This document shows, one piece after another, positions 48,041 through 58,738 of a stretch of DNA of 64,000 bases. The stretch comes from Acinetobacter indicus CIP 110367. Lineage in GTDB: Bacteria > Pseudomonadota > Gammaproteobacteria > Pseudomonadales > Moraxellaceae. Location: the NCBI RefSeq assembly GCF_000488255.1, contig NZ_KI530745.1:186001-250000 (forward strand), in the 5' to 3' direction. The notes under the pieces are model-generated. The model worked only from the letters and a program-made list of their open reading frames with translations. It ran no database searches and was not told the DNA's origin. Numbering within the stretch: the stretch's first letter is position 1; every line of letters starts with the position of its first letter. Position numbers and translations under genes: made by a program.

Positions 48041-48478
48041 TTAACGTACGATGAGTACAGGAACATTACCTTCGCCCAGTACGCTTTGCGCGACGCTACC
48101 GAGGAATAACTTTTTCAAACCGGTACGGCCATGAGAACCCATCACAATCAGGTCTGCATTCATTTCAGTTGCAGCACGTGCAATTTCACGATGAATCACT
48201 TGACCTTCAAGCAGACGAGACTCAACTGCTACACCTTGTTCCTGGAATTTTGCTTTGGCTTCATCCAGTGTTTTGAGAATAGACACACGCGCACGTTCAA
48301 TCAGGTCATTGGTCTGGCCTGCTGAAATGTATTCTGATGCAATATATGGATCGAGTGTTAACACCTGTGCAACAGTTACTTTACTGCCGAAAGCTTTGGC
48401 AAGCTCGACTGCTTTGGCAACTGCTGCGTAAGAAGTTTCAGAACCGTCTACTGGAACTAAAATGTGTTGAAATGCCAT
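48041..48478 (-). CDS. Universal stress protein (UspA family)
   Basis: This 145-aa cytoplasmic protein has the Usp fold. It starts AFQHILVPVDGSETSYAAVAKA (first part) and ends with the ATP-binding loop GSHGRTGLKKLFLGSVAQ (G2xG9xS/T type), then VPVLIVR. The presence of the loop suggests the ATP-binding subgroup. It stands alone with a good ribosome binding site (AAGGAGA). Stress induction is expected from the family but not seen directly. Confidence 0.93.
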   Translation of the reverse strand: MAFQHILVPVDGSETSYAAVAKAVELAKAFGSKVTVAQVLTLDPYIASEYISAGQTNDLIERARVSILKTLDEAKAKFQEQGVAVESRLLEGQVIHREIARAATEMNADLIVMGSHGRTGLKKLFLGSVAQSVLGEGNVPVLIVR

Positions 48479-48797
48479 CGTTATTTCTCCTTATTGTGTC
48501 ATTCAACAATAAAAAATTGAGGGAACACTTTCTATTGCCTTAATCTTATCTTAGCGCTTATTTTTAAATAATAAAACCCAGTAATTTCATAGGGATAATT
48601 ATTTTTTTAAGGAAGTTTAAGCCTTTCTAATTTAACATGTTTTTGAGTAATTAATCAGCAGTTTACACTAAAGTTGAAGGCTTATTTCATTAAGTCTGGC
48701 TTTAGAATGTGTTTAGCTCAGGTTTTTTGAGTTTTAATATCGATTAGATGAAAGTTTTGACCTGATGCTTGGCCTAAGCAAAAGTCCAAGGGAATAA
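48479..48797. other. Intergenic region upstream of the stress-protein gene
   Basis: 319 AT-rich bases. It contains the promoter of the universal stress protein gene (minus strand) and the end of the acetyltransferase transcript. I see no repeat, RNA gene or convincing terminator in it. Confidence 0.4.
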
Positions 48798-49421
48798 TCA
48801 GCAGTCTTTGAAATAATCAACCAAAGCAGCAACATCCTCTGTCTGTAACTGTTCCCGCATCTTTAAAAACTGCTTTTCATCCATCTCGTAAATTTTAAGG
48901 GAAAGCAGTTTTTCTATATCTTCTTGTGGAAAGCGATATTTAATAATTTTGGCAGGAACTCCTCCCACCACGGCATAAGGTGGAACGTCTTTTGTTACGA
49001 CCGCACCAGTTGCCACAATTGCACCTTCACCCAGCGTCACGCCTTGCATAATCATGGCACGTGAGCCAATCCAGCAACCATCACCAATAACAGTATCGCC
49101 AGCAGGTACAAAACTGCGCGTATCAAACGGAAAGGCAGAAATCCAGTCAGTTCGGTGTAACTGATTACCGCCCATCATAATCACGCATTCCGCCCCAAAA
49201 CACACGAAATTGCCAATATAAAGCTGATCAATTGGCTTCTCAGGCGTAGAAGGCTTGTCATGCAAATAACGCACAACACAACGCTCAAAACCCTGATCCC
49301 AATAAGCAGAATAATAAGAATAGTTTCCCTTAATGTGAATATTAGGGTTTTTCATAGTTTTAGAAATAAATTCGAATTCACACCAATGCTTAACAGGGGA
49401 ATTAATTAAGGGTTCAGCCAT
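48798..49421 (-). CDS. CatB-related O-acetyltransferase
   Basis: This 207-aa hexapeptide-repeat acetyltransferase belongs to the xenobiotic acetyltransferase (CatB/Vat) group. The left-handed helix lies in [20 protein letters not shown] and [13 protein letters not shown]. The catalytic His is in [10 protein letters not shown]. The family acetylates chloramphenicol, streptogramins or sugar-like substrates with acetyl-CoA. Which one applies here cannot be read from the sequence, and resistance should not be assumed. The ATG at 49419-49421 is used; a TTG four codons upstream is possible. Confidence 0.87.
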   Translation of the reverse strand: MAEPLINSPVKHWCEFEFISKTMKNPNIHIKGNYSYYSAYWDQGFERCVVRYLHDKPSTPEKPIDQLYIGNFVCFGAECVIMMGGNQLHRTDWISAFPFDTRSFVPAGDTVIGDGCWIGSRAMIMQGVTLGEGAIVATGAVVTKDVPPYAVVGGVPAKIIKYRFPQEDIEKLLSLKIYEMDEKQFLKMREQLQTEDVAALVDYFKDC

Positions 49422-49463
49422 AAGAGCAATCAAAGAACAAGCGTAACGCCATTATAGCCGAAG

Positions 49464-50900
49464 TTAACTCAAATGCTTAAAGGCCTCAATTGCACGAACA
49501 CGACTGCTTTTTAAATCTACAATCGGCTTTGGATAATCCAATTTTAGTTGTGGATTTTTCGCATAAGGTTCGTGAATTTGTTTCGCATTTAAATGTGAAA
49601 TTTCAGGTACCCATTGACGAATATAATCGCCATTTGCATCAAACTTTTGCGACTGACTTACAGGGTTGAAAATACGGAAATACGGTGCAGCATCTGTTCC
49701 TGTAGATGCACACCACTGCCATCCACCGTTATTGGCAGCCAAATCACTATCAATTAAATGCTGCATAAACCATGATTCGCCTAAACGCCAATCTATCAGT
49801 AAATTTTTGCTTAAAAACATCGCGCAAATCATACGAACACGGTTATGCATCCAACCCGTTGCAAGTAACTGTCGCATGCCAGCATCTACAATTGGGATAC
49901 CTGTTTGCCCATGCTGCCAAGCCTGTAAATCTTCAGGAGCATTGCGCCATACAATGCGTTGAGTGTCTAATTTAAATGGTAAGTTTTTCGATACGCGAGG
50001 GTAGTCGAATAAAATATGCTGATAAAACTCACGCCAAAGGAGTTCATTTAACCAAATTTGTTGCCCATTGTTTTCAAATTCCATACAGCCGTGACTGTGG
50101 CGAAACAAAGCTTGTAAACATTGGCGAATAGAAAGAATGCCAATATTTAAATAAGCTGCAAGTTTACTCGTGCTATTCAAATTCGGGAAATCACGTTCAA
50201 TATGATAATACTCAACTTGATTTTCAATAAACTCATCTAAAAGTTCCCAAGCATGATGCTCACCAATTTGCCAAAGATTTTGTAGGTTTTCGCTGATTAC
50301 TTTTTCTTCTGAATCTGAGTAAATATCACTTAATTGTGGAACTTCTCTTGTAAAGTCATTGTGCTGTGGAATTGGTTTTTGAACCTCAATAGTTGGGTAG
50401 CATTGTGGCAAGCTTATGCTGAGTTTCTCATAGCATTGCTTTTTAAATGCACCAAATACTTGATATGGATGACCAGTTTTATTACGAATGCTTCCAACAG
50501 GGAAAATAGTTCGGTCATGATACAACTCAAAACGAATATTATTCTTTTCTAATAGCTGTTGAGTTTGAGCATCGCGTTTTAATTCATTTACACCCAATTC
50601 TATATCGGCATGAACAGCTTGAATATTATGATTTTGGCATAAGCTTAATAATTGATTTGGCAGGTCTTTCCATAATGGAATAGTTAAAATAACAAGTGGA
50701 ATATTTAACGTGGCAAGTTCATTTTTTAGATGATTCAGTTGTCTTAAATAGAAGTCAATTTTAATTAGCGCATCATTGTGCACTTGCCATTGTTTTGGCG
50801 ATAGCACGACTAAGGCAATGCAAGGGCCAGCTTCGCGAGTATGCCAAAGAGCTGCATGATCATGAATTCTTAAATCTTGACGGAACCAAATAAGCTGCAT
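49464..50900 (-). CDS. phrB: Deoxyribodipyrimidine photolyase
   Basis: This 478-aa light-driven DNA repair enzyme splits cyclobutane pyrimidine dimers with FADH-. The N-terminal antenna domain begins MQLIWFRQDLRIHDHAAL. The FAD domain has the photolyase signature in GGWQWCASTGTDAAPYFRIF (WxWxAxTGTDA) and the downstream FNPVSQSQKFD. The DNA-contact region HNRVRMICAMFLSKNLLI is conserved. I use the ATG at 50898-50900, which gives the family N terminus. A 40-codon open extension has none and runs through the greA terminator. Confidence 0.94.
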   Translation of the reverse strand: MQLIWFRQDLRIHDHAALWHTREAGPCIALVVLSPKQWQVHNDALIKIDFYLRQLNHLKNELATLNIPLVILTIPLWKDLPNQLLSLCQNHNIQAVHADIELGVNELKRDAQTQQLLEKNNIRFELYHDRTIFPVGSIRNKTGHPYQVFGAFKKQCYEKLSISLPQCYPTIEVQKPIPQHNDFTREVPQLSDIYSDSEEKVISENLQNLWQIGEHHAWELLDEFIENQVEYYHIERDFPNLNSTSKLAAYLNIGILSIRQCLQALFRHSHGCMEFENNGQQIWLNELLWREFYQHILFDYPRVSKNLPFKLDTQRIVWRNAPEDLQAWQHGQTGIPIVDAGMRQLLATGWMHNRVRMICAMFLSKNLLIDWRLGESWFMQHLIDSDLAANNGGWQWCASTGTDAAPYFRIFNPVSQSQKFDANGDYIRQWVPEISHLNAKQIHEPYAKNPQLKLDYPKPIVDLKSSRVRAIEAFKHLS

Positions 50901-50983
50901 TTTAAAATTTATAGAAAAATATTGACTATTAAAGCATATACATTTGCTGTAATTTTTTTGTGAACTTTTGTTTGAAAGATAAT

Positions 50984-51010
50984 AAAAAAACCCCTCAGAA
51001 GAGGGGCTTT
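50984..51010 (-). terminator. Terminator of greA
   Basis: CCCCTC pairs with GAGGGG around AGAA. On the minus strand it is followed by seven T. Confidence 0.85.
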
Positions 51011-51032
51011 GGGATGTCAAACCATCTAAGGA

Positions 51033-51509
51033 TTAGATGTATTCAACGCTGACGATTTCGTACTCAACTTCACCTTGTGGTGTTACAATTTTTGCTTCAT
51101 CGCCTTCATTTTTACCTAAAAGACCACGAGCAATAGGAGAGTTCACAGAGATTTTATTAATTTTAAAATCTGCTTCATCATCACCTACAATTTTGTAAGT
51201 TTTACGTTCTTCTGTGTCAAGGTTTTCAATGGTTACTGTTACCCCAAATACAACACGACCATTTTGCTCAAGTTCTTTTACATCAATGACTTGGCAAGCA
51301 CCGAGTTTACCTTCGATGTCTTGAATACGCCCCTCACAGAAACCTTGCTGCTCACGTGCTGCATGATACTCTGCATTTTCTTTTAGGTCGCCGTGTTCAC
51401 GTGCTTCTGCAATCGCAGCAGTAATACGTGGGCGTTCAACAGTTTTTAACTGGTGTAATTCTTTCTCTAAGGCGACTTTGCCTTCAGGAGTCATAGGATA
51501 ACGTTGCAT
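51033..51509 (-). CDS. greA: Transcription elongation factor GreA
   Basis: GreA enters the RNA polymerase secondary channel and triggers cleavage of backtracked transcripts. The 158-aa length is typical. The N-terminal coiled coil starts [18 protein letters not shown]. Its tip has the acidic pair in [18 protein letters not shown]. The C-terminal FKBP-like domain has [17 protein letters not shown] terminator separates it from carB, so it does not depend on carAB read-through. Confidence 0.97.
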   Translation of the reverse strand: MQRYPMTPEGKVALEKELHQLKTVERPRITAAIAEAREHGDLKENAEYHAAREQQGFCEGRIQDIEGKLGACQVIDVKELEQNGRVVFGVTVTIENLDTEERKTYKIVGDDEADFKINKISVNSPIARGLLGKNEGDEAKIVTPQGEVEYEIVSVEYI

Positions 51510-51555
51510 TGTTGTCCCTCAAGTTGAATATTAGAAAAATACAGCTCTATAAATG

Positions 51556-51585
51556 AAAAAAAGCCCGCCACCGAGAGGTGACGGG
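51556..51585 (-). terminator. Terminator of carAB
   Basis: On the minus strand CCCGTCACC pairs with GGTGGCGGG (one G-T pair) around TCTC, followed by seven T. It lies between carB and greA. Confidence 0.9.
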
Positions 51586-51601
51586 ACTTCTCGGTAGACA
51601 A

Positions 51602-54600
51602 TTAACCTTTGCTTAAATCTTGCAAACGATAAACATCCATCGGCAATTTAATGGCTAACGCTTGGCATACCGCATCGGCACCATTCAGGGTAGTCGTATG
51701 ATAGACCTTACCTTGCAGGGCAGAACGGCGGATTGAGAATGAATCCTGCTGCGCTTGTTTGCCTTCAGTGGTATTGATAATGAGGTGAATTTCGCCATTT
51801 TTCAAGCGGTCCACAATATTCGGACGACCTTCAGTTACTTTATTCACACGTTCACATTCAATTCCTGCGGCTTTGATCACATCATAAGTACCGCCGGTAG
51901 CGATAATTTTGAAGCCAAAGTCTGCAAGCTGTTTGGCAATACCTGCTGCACGTGGTTTATCAGAATCACGTACTGAAATGAATGCATGCTTGATTTCGCC
52001 TTCGGTTGGCAAACCTGGTAAGCGTTCATTCGAGCCTAACACAGCTTTGTAGAATGCTTCACCAAAAGTTTTACCCACACCCATTACTTCGCCTGTAGAT
52101 TTCATTTCAGGGCCAAGGATTGGGTCAACACCCGGGAACTTGTTGAATGGGAACACCGCTTCTTTAACAGAGAAGTGCTCAGGAATAATCTCGGTTGTGA
52201 AGCCTTGTGACTCCAGAGATTGACCCGCCATACAACGTGCAGCAATTTTCGCTAATGATTCACCGATACACTTAGATACGAACGGCACGGTACGAGAAGC
52301 ACGTGGGTTCACTTCCAGAATGTAAACGTCATCGCCTTTTACCGCGAACTGTACGTTCATTAAACCGATAACGCCCAGCTCTTTGGCCATCGCTACGGTT
52401 TGACGACGCATTTCGTCCTGTACTTCGTTTGATAACGAGTAAGGTGGAATCGAACATGCAGAGTCACCTGAGTGAATACCCGCCTGTTCAATGTGCTGCA
52501 TGATCCCGCCGATCACCACATCTTTACCGTCAGATACGCAGTCTACGTCAACTTCAATCGCATCATCCAGGAAGCGGTCAAGAAGAACAGGGGCATCATT
52601 CGACGCTTGAACGGCATCACGTAAGTAACGCTTCAATTCTTCTTCGTTGTACACGATTTCCATCGCACGACCACCTAGTACGTATGATGGACGTACCACC
52701 AGTGGATAGCCCACTTTCGCCGCTTCAGCAATACCTTCTTCAGCAGATTTTACGATGCTGTTGTTTGGTTGACGCAGTTGCAGACGTTGAATCATTTGCT
52801 GGAAACGTTCACGGTCTTCGGCACGGTCAATCGCATCTGGAGATGTACCAATGATTGGTGCACCAGCCTCTTCTAACGCACGCGCCAGTTTCAGCGGTGT
52901 TTGACCACCGTACTGTACGATAATGCCTTTAGGCTTCTCGGTACGCACGATTTCAAGCACATCTTCCAAAGTAATTGGTTCGAAGTACAGACGATCTGAG
53001 GTGTCATAGTCAGTAGAAACCGTTTCAGGGTTACAGTTCACCATGATGGTTTCATAACCGTCTTCACGCATCGCAAGCGCCGCGTGTACACAGCAGTAAT
53101 CGAATTCGATACCCTGACCAATACGGTTAGGACCACCACCGATGACCATGATCTTGTCTTTCGCAGATGGATTCGATTCACATTCTTCATCGTAAGTTGA
53201 ATACATATAAGCGGTATCAGATTCGAATTCTGCCGCACATGTATCCACACGTTTGTAAACCGGAGTCACGCCCAGGTTCCAGCGGTGTTTACGGAATTGT
53301 TTTTGTGAAATACCCATCAGGTTGGCGATACGCAGATCCGATAAACCTTTGCGTTTGAACGCACGGATATTGTCTGCGTTTAAGTCGCCGAAACCTAAAG
53401 TTTTGATCTGGTTTTCAGTATTGATAATGTCTTCAATCTGAATCAGGAACCAGCGGTCAATTTTGGTCGCTTCAAATACTTCGTCTAAAGTGAAGCCATG
53501 ACGGAAGGCATCGGCCACGTACCAGATACGCTCTGGGCCTGGAACTTTAAGTTCTTGCAGGATTTTCTCGCGTGCGCCTTCAGTACCCACTTCGATTTTT
53601 TCATCAAAACCAGAAGCACCGACTTCTAGACCACGAAGGGCTTTGTTGACAGATTCCTGGAAGTTACGGCCAATTGCCATTACTTCACCCACAGATTTCA
53701 TCTGAGTCGTCAGTGTTGCATCTGCTTGCGGGAATTTTTCGAAGTTGAAACGTGGAACCTTGGTTACAACGTAGTCAATTGATGGCTCGAACGATGCAGG
53801 AGTTGTACCGCCAGTGATGTCGTTTTTCAGCTCATCCAGGGTATAACCCACTGCCAGTTTCGCTGCGATTTTCGCAATCGGGAAACCTGTTGCTTTAGAC
53901 GCAAGGGCAGATGAACGCGATACACGTGGGTTCATTTCAATGATAACCATACGGCCATCTTTCGGGTTAATACCGAACTGAACGTTAGAACCACCGGTTT
54001 CTACACCAATTTCACGCAGTACCGCTAAAGACGCGTTACGCATGAGTTGATATTCTTTGTCGGTCAATGTTTGTGCCGGAGCAACTGTGATGGAGTCACC
54101 AGTATGCACGCCCATTGGGTCAAAGTTTTCGATTGAACAGACGATAATACAGTTGTCGTTTTTGTCACGAACAACTTCCATCTCGTATTCTTTCCAGCCA
54201 ATGAGTGATTCATCAATCAATAACTGGTGAGTCGGAGACAGGTCGAAACCACGTTCACAGATTTCAAGGAATTCTTCGCGGTTGTACGCGATACCGCCAC
54301 CAGAACCACCCATGGTGAATGATGGACGAATAATCACAGGGAAACCGAAGCGCGCCTGAATGTCCAGCGCTTCTTCCATAGATTCCGCAATCGCAGCTTT
54401 TGGACATTCCAGACCAATTTTACGCATTGCTTCGTCAAACAGTTTACGGTCTTCTGCTTTTTCAATCGCTTCTTTGGTCGCGCCAATCAGCTCAACATTG
54501 TATTTTTCTAAAATACCGTTGGCATCAAGTGCAAGCGCACAGTTCAACGCAGTTTGACCGCCCATGGTCGGAAGTACTGCATCTGGACGTTCTTTTTCAA

Positions 54601-54832
54601 TGATCGCTGCAACGGTTTGCCAGGTGATTGGCTCGATGTAGGTTGCATCCGCCATTGCCGGGTCAGTCATAATGGTCGCTGGGTTCGAGTTTACCAGAAT
54701 GACGCGGTAACCTTCTTCACGCAGCGCTTTACAGGCTTGAGCACCCGAGTAGTCAAACTCACAGGCCTGACCGATAACAATAGGACCAGCACCAATAATT
54801 AAGATGCTTTTAATATCCGTACGCTTTGGCAT
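51602..54832 (-). CDS. carB: Carbamoyl-phosphate synthase large subunit
   Basis: CarB makes carbamoyl phosphate from bicarbonate, ATP and the ammonia supplied by CarA, for arginine and pyrimidine synthesis. The 1076-aa protein has two homologous ATP-grasp halves. The first starts [20 protein letters not shown] and the second has [19 protein letters not shown]. The ATP-grasp loops are [15 protein letters not shown] and [15 protein letters not shown]. The C-terminal allosteric domain (about 930-1076) has [18 protein letters not shown]. It is 14 bp after carA with AAGGAG upstream. Confidence 0.98.
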   Translation of the reverse strand: MPKRTDIKSILIIGAGPIVIGQACEFDYSGAQACKALREEGYRVILVNSNPATIMTDPAMADATYIEPITWQTVAAIIEKERPDAVLPTMGGQTALNCALALDANGILEKYNVELIGATKEAIEKAEDRKLFDEAMRKIGLECPKAAIAESMEEALDIQARFGFPVIIRPSFTMGGSGGGIAYNREEFLEICERGFDLSPTHQLLIDESLIGWKEYEMEVVRDKNDNCIIVCSIENFDPMGVHTGDSITVAPAQTLTDKEYQLMRNASLAVLREIGVETGGSNVQFGINPKDGRMVIIEMNPRVSRSSALASKATGFPIAKIAAKLAVGYTLDELKNDITGGTTPASFEPSIDYVVTKVPRFNFEKFPQADATLTTQMKSVGEVMAIGRNFQESVNKALRGLEVGASGFDEKIEVGTEGAREKILQELKVPGPERIWYVADAFRHGFTLDEVFEATKIDRWFLIQIEDIINTENQIKTLGFGDLNADNIRAFKRKGLSDLRIANLMGISQKQFRKHRWNLGVTPVYKRVDTCAAEFESDTAYMYSTYDEECESNPSAKDKIMVIGGGPNRIGQGIEFDYCCVHAALAMREDGYETIMVNCNPETVSTDYDTSDRLYFEPITLEDVLEIVRTEKPKGIIVQYGGQTPLKLARALEEAGAPIIGTSPDAIDRAEDRERFQQMIQRLQLRQPNNSIVKSAEEGIAEAAKVGYPLVVRPSYVLGGRAMEIVYNEEELKRYLRDAVQASNDAPVLLDRFLDDAIEVDVDCVSDGKDVVIGGIMQHIEQAGIHSGDSACSIPPYSLSNEVQDEMRRQTVAMAKELGVIGLMNVQFAVKGDDVYILEVNPRASRTVPFVSKCIGESLAKIAARCMAGQSLESQGFTTEIIPEHFSVKEAVFPFNKFPGVDPILGPEMKSTGEVMGVGKTFGEAFYKAVLGSNERLPGLPTEGEIKHAFISVRDSDKPRAAGIAKQLADFGFKIIATGGTYDVIKAAGIECERVNKVTEGRPNIVDRLKNGEIHLIINTTEGKQAQQDSFSIRRSALQGKVYHTTTLNGADAVCQALAIKLPMDVYRLQDLSKG

Positions 54833-54846
54833 TATTTGCTCCTTAA

Positions 54847-55986
54847 TTACTTCTTAGCTGCTTCAAGAAGTTCGATGAAATGATCGAACAGTGGGGCACA
54901 GTCGTGTGGACCTGGGCTGGCTTCAGGGTGACCCTGGAAGCTAAATGCCGGCTTGTCTGTACGGTGGATACCTTGGTTAGTACCATCGAACAATGAACGG
55001 TGGGTAACACGCAAGACCGCTGGCAGATTGCTTTCGTCAACTGCGAAGCCGTGGTTTTGCGAGGTGATCATCACTGTACCATCTTCGATGTTTTGTACAG
55101 GATGGTTCGCACCGTGGTGACCGTGCGCCATTTTCATGGTTTTTGCGCCAGAAGCCAGAGCAAGAATCTGGTGACCTAAACAGATACCAAACACAGGGAG
55201 ATTGGTGGTTTCAACAATAGTTTTTACAGCTTCAATTGCATAATCACAAGCAGCTGGGTCGCCAGGGCCGTTCGACAGGAACACGCCATCTGGATTTAAC
55301 GCAAGTACGTCAGCAGCAGGGGTTTGTGCAGGCACAACGGTCAGTTTACAGCCGCGGTCTGCCAGCATACGCAGGATGTTGGTTTTGACACCGTAGTCGT
55401 ATGCAACCACATGGAATTTAAGTTCAGGTTGAGTAAAGCCTTTGCCAAGCTCCCATGAGCCTTCGGTCCATTCAAAACCGTTCGGGTCACAGCATTCTTT
55501 TGCAAGGTCTAAACCGTTTAAGCCGCCAAATGCACGTGCTTTTGCAATTGCTTCTTCTTCAGTGATATTTTCACCAGCCAGAATACAACCGTTTTGCGCA
55601 CCTTTTGCACGTAAAATACGAGTCAGTTTACGCGTGTCGATATCGGCAATGGCAACCACATTGTGTTGCTTCAGGTAATCCGCTAAAGACTGTGTAGAAC
55701 GGAAGTTGCTATGCAATAAAGGCAAATCACGAATGATTAATCCGGTGGCCCATACTTTATGAATACGACCAGATTCTGCGTCTTCTTCATTACAACCTGT
55801 GTTACCAATATGCGGGTAAGTTAAAGTCACAAGTTGCTGTGCATAACTCGGGTCAGTCAAAATTTCTTGATAGCCAGTCATGGCAGTGTTAAAAACGACT
55901 TCACCAGTCGTACTACCCGATGCACCGATTGACGTTCCTTTGAAGATCGTACCGTCGGCAAGGGCTAAAATGGCGGGGGTGCTCAA
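54847..55986 (-). CDS. carA: Carbamoyl-phosphate synthase small subunit
   Basis: CarA is the glutamine amidotransferase subunit that sends ammonia to CarB. The protein has 379 aa. The N-terminal domain begins [16 protein letters not shown]. The class I amidotransferase triad is Cys in [12 protein letters not shown], and His and Glu in [14 protein letters not shown]. The start codon is TTG at 55984-55986 (minus strand), supported by AGGAG seven bases upstream. A weak start on an otherwise essential gene may set its level relative to carB. Confidence 0.97.
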   Translation of the reverse strand: MSTPAILALADGTIFKGTSIGASGSTTGEVVFNTAMTGYQEILTDPSYAQQLVTLTYPHIGNTGCNEEDAESGRIHKVWATGLIIRDLPLLHSNFRSTQSLADYLKQHNVVAIADIDTRKLTRILRAKGAQNGCILAGENITEEEAIAKARAFGGLNGLDLAKECCDPNGFEWTEGSWELGKGFTQPELKFHVVAYDYGVKTNILRMLADRGCKLTVVPAQTPAADVLALNPDGVFLSNGPGDPAACDYAIEAVKTIVETTNLPVFGICLGHQILALASGAKTMKMAHGHHGANHPVQNIEDGTVMITSQNHGFAVDESNLPAVLRVTHRSLFDGTNQGIHRTDKPAFSFQGHPEASPGPHDCAPLFDHFIELLEAAKK

Positions 55987-56296
55987 ACCAAAGCTCCTGA
56001 AATTTAGGCTGTAAAAAAGCGAGTAGACGAAAAAAAAGGAAGGCTACTATACAACCTACCCTCCTCACATCTGCTCGCTTGAACTTAACAGCGCATTATA
56101 CGCACCAACTCTGAAAAAGTCCACGTTATTGAAGCGGAATATTCAATAAAAAAGTATTCTTTTGGTGCAAAAGCATGTTTGTCACGCAATGTCACAGAAA
56201 TGTAAGCATTTAATAATTGTCTAACAAATCAAAACTTAAATTTTATCTGTTTCTACTATGCTGTGGTCTTTCCTAATAACAGGCGGGTGAACGGCA
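55987..56296. other. Divergent intergenic region between carA and the coiled-coil gene
   Basis: 310 bases with no gene. It holds the carA leader and promoter (minus strand) and the promoter of the plus-strand gene. An arginine- or pyrimidine-linked control site would be expected, but I cannot identify one. Confidence 0.4.
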
Positions 56297-56788
56297 ATGA
56301 CAGCAGAACAAAAACAGCCAGCGGCTAAAAACTCCTTAAAAGACGTGGTGGCAGAAGGCACTGAAAAGCTTGAACAGGCAGCACAAGAGGCCAAACAGCA
56401 GGTTACTGAAGCAGTCGGGGAGACCCAGGAAAAACTGCAGACTGAAGCGAAAAAATTTAATGGCAGCGTGCAGGAGCAGCTCGGTCAGCTCAAGAAAGAG
56501 CTGCTGCAGAAAATTGAATCGCTCAAGGAGCATTTTGGCAGCTCACAAAAAGATCTTGGTGAACTGAAAGAGTTTGTGAAAACCGAGTTTAATGCGGTGA
56601 TTGAAGATTTGAATAAAATTGGCAAAGAGCTTAAAGCCGATGTCAGCCAGATTTCAGTCAAGCATAAAGATCAGTTAACCGAAACCTTCAAGCGTTCCAA
56701 AGAACATACCTTGGAAACCTGGAAAAAAGTTGTACCAGCAAAAGAGGCGGCACCTGCTTCTGAAACCGACACCACCCTTAAAAGCTAA
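56297..56788 (+). CDS. Hypothetical amphipathic coiled-coil protein
   Basis: This 163-aa soluble protein is almost wholly helical, with many Lys, Glu, Gln and Ala and no signal or membrane segment. Repeats of about 11 residues in KLEQAAQEAKQQVTEAVGE and LKELVQK-like segments recall apolipoprotein- and LEA-like amphipathic helices. It ends with an Ala/Glu/Thr-rich tail. It is monocistronic with its own terminator. The function is unknown; surface or nucleoid association and stress protection are possible for such proteins, but I see no proof. Confidence 0.75.
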   Translation: MTAEQKQPAAKNSLKDVVAEGTEKLEQAAQEAKQQVTEAVGETQEKLQTEAKKFNGSVQEQLGQLKKELLQKIESLKEHFGSSQKDLGELKEFVKTEFNAVIEDLNKIGKELKADVSQISVKHKDQLTETFKRSKEHTLETWKKVVPAKEAAPASETDTTLKS

Positions 56789-56823
56789 GGCGTGTTGTAG
56801 CGGGTGCGTGCGATGCAGGCAAT

Positions 56824-56856
56824 AAAAAAAGTGAGGTCATGTGCCTCACTTTTTTT
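56824..56856. terminator. Bidirectional terminator after the coiled-coil gene
   Basis: AAAAAAAGTGAGG pairs with CCTCACTTTTTTT around a seven-base loop. It serves the converging DOMON-like gene as well. Confidence 0.92.
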
Positions 56857-56884
56857 ATACTGCGTTTCAGTCCTGACATAATGT

Positions 56885-57424
56885 CTAGAACTGATGCAGC
56901 CAATCGCGCTTGTTATGAAAATCGGCCTGTGGGCTGCTGTGCTGCATGGCGTAATAGTGTTCACCTTCAGAGGTGTTTAACACGGCAGTTAAACCAATAA
57001 ACAGATCCGACCACTTTAATTTATGCTTGGCCATGAATTCGCCCAAGTCCAGACAGACATTCAGCCCATAATGGGTGCGTTTTAGCTGGTTGAGCTCAAT
57101 ATCATAGGCGGCTTGCGGCGGCATGTCTTCCGGATAGCGATATTCCTCAAACTGATAGGCCTGCCAGGCTTGAGAGGGAGAAAGATTAATTTCACGATAA
57201 AAATCTTCCCCATGAACGCCAATAAACACCTCAAAACAGGTGTTCTGCCAGAGAAAATCCTGACGCGGATGCGCAGACACCAAATCGGGCCACTGCACAT
57301 ACTGGTTCGGATCACGCAGCCAGTAACCAATATTCAGGTTAAACGGGCTTTGCTGCTCAATCGCCCCGACCAGGGAGATGGCCTGAAAACGGCGATCAAA
57401 AGCACTCAGTTCATAACTTGCCAT
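56885..57424 (-). CDS. DOMON-like domain protein
   Basis: This 179-aa protein resembles family 9 carbohydrate-binding and DOMON-like folds. The conserved core is DFLWQNTCFEVFIGVHGEDF, then YREINLSPSQAWQAYQF and the following YRYPEDMP. It has no signal peptide, so it is probably cytoplasmic. It follows yhbY by nine bases and is likely in its operon. No ligand is known. Confidence 0.82.
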   Translation of the reverse strand: MASYELSAFDRRFQAISLVGAIEQQSPFNLNIGYWLRDPNQYVQWPDLVSAHPRQDFLWQNTCFEVFIGVHGEDFYREINLSPSQAWQAYQFEEYRYPEDMPPQAAYDIELNQLKRTHYGLNVCLDLGEFMAKHKLKWSDLFIGLTAVLNTSEGEHYYAMQHSSPQADFHNKRDWLHQF

Positions 57425-57433
57425 AAGGAAAAA

Positions 57434-57757
57434 TTATTTTGCCAGATGCGCGTGACGAACCAGGTTCGATAATTTAGGATTTTGCGGTTTGGCTTTTTTA
57501 TACAGCAGGGCAATTTTACCAATAGTCTGTACCACTTCTGCACCGGTCGCTTCTGCAATTGCTTCAATTATAGCTGCACGTGCTTCACGGTCTTCACCGC
57601 TAATTTTAACTTTAATCAGTTCGTGGTCATTTAACGCACGCGTGGTTTCTTCAATGACATTTTCAGTAAGCCCTTGTCCGCCAATCATCACAACCGGATT
57701 GAGTGCATGACCGATTTGACGTAAACGCTTGCGTTCCTGAATAGATAAAGCCGCCAT
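57434..57757 (-). CDS. yhbY: YhbY-type RNA-binding protein (CRM domain)
   Basis: This 107-aa protein has a single CRM domain that binds pre-50S ribosomal RNA. LSIQERKRLRQIGHALNPVV, the GGQGLTENVI turn and HELIKVKISGEDREAR are typical. The gene is divergent from rlmE, another 50S factor, with about 200 bp between them. This matches the common yhbY-rlmE-ftsH neighbourhood. Confidence 0.93.
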   Translation of the reverse strand: MAALSIQERKRLRQIGHALNPVVMIGGQGLTENVIEETTRALNDHELIKVKISGEDREARAAIIEAIAEATGAEVVQTIGKIALLYKKAKPQNPKLSNLVRHAHLAK

Positions 57758-57953
57758 AAAAATAACCTGATTTTAAAAACGGCTTAGTATAGCAAATCCC
57801 AATTTGAAACGCTGTAAAATCTGCGCAAATAATCGATGCAAATAATAGAAAAAATCGCACCCTCTACATCCATTTAAATACACATCTGTACTGCAAGCGC
57901 GGCAATTTTCACGTACAATTATAAATTAGAAGGTTTTTAATATTTAGAGAGTT

Positions 57954-58604
57954 ATGGCAACACGCATTACCAACCAGAAATTATCCAAAAGTAGTCGTGC
58001 GTGGATGAGAGAGCACCTGGATGACCCTTTCGTGAAAAAAGCTCAGAAGGAAGGTTATCGTGCACGTGCTGCGTATAAACTGCTAGAGATTCAGGAAAAA
58101 TATAAAATTATCAAACCAGGCATGACGGTGGTCGATCTGGGTGCTGCGCCCGGCAGCTGGTCGCAAATTGCCGGCAAACTGGTCGGTGACAAAGGGCTGG
58201 TGATTGCATCGGATATTTTAGCGATGGATGCCTTACCAGATGTGACCTTCCTGCAAGGTGACTTCCGAGAGGAAGAAGTTTTTGAAAAATTGTTAAATAT
58301 TTTAAATGGCCGGACTGTAGACGTTGTAATTTCCGATATGGCCCCCAATACATCAGGTAATAGAGCGGTAGATCAGCCACGACAAATCTATTTATGTGAA
58401 CTGGCTTTGGACTTTGCGCAAAAAGTGCTGGGGCCAAACGGACAGTTTGTCGTGAAGGTGTTCCAGGGTTCTGGCTTCGATGAATTTCGCAAGCAGGTCG
58501 TCGACAGCTTCGATGTATTAAAGACTGCAAAACCGGCAGCTTCTCGTGCACGTTCGAAAGAAGTGTTTTTGATCGGACAGGGCCGGAAGAAGGCATTCAA
58601 ATAA
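57954..58604 (+). CDS. rlmE: 23S rRNA 2'-O-methyltransferase RlmE
   Basis: RlmE (FtsJ, RrmJ) methylates U2552 of 23S rRNA late in 50S assembly, using S-adenosylmethionine. The protein has 216 aa. The N-terminal [24 protein letters not shown] stretch is basic. The SAM loop is [12 protein letters not shown]. The catalytic K-D-K-E set lies in [12 protein letters not shown] (K), [11 protein letters not shown] (D), [13 protein letters not shown] (K) and [10 protein letters not shown] (E). ftsH follows 134 bp later, the usual arrangement. Confidence 0.97.
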   Translation: MATRITNQKLSKSSRAWMREHLDDPFVKKAQKEGYRARAAYKLLEIQEKYKIIKPGMTVVDLGAAPGSWSQIAGKLVGDKGLVIASDILAMDALPDVTFLQGDFREEEVFEKLLNILNGRTVDVVISDMAPNTSGNRAVDQPRQIYLCELALDFAQKVLGPNGQFVVKVFQGSGFDEFRKQVVDSFDVLKTAKPAASRARSKEVFLIGQGRKKAFK

Positions 58605-58738
58605 AGTTTACTTGCCAAGCCGTTAAAAATTGTGCATTTTGTACGTTTTTAAGAGTTTTGTAGGCTGATCTTCAGCTTTAACATTAAGGTCACCCTGTAA
58701 AGGGCATGATCAAATTAGATTGATATGGGAATAAAGCT

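Noticed and set aside
48798..49421. Chloramphenicol resistance gene
   Set aside because: It is only a family-level match to CatB-like acetyltransferases, and chromosomal housekeeping context gives no evidence of resistance.
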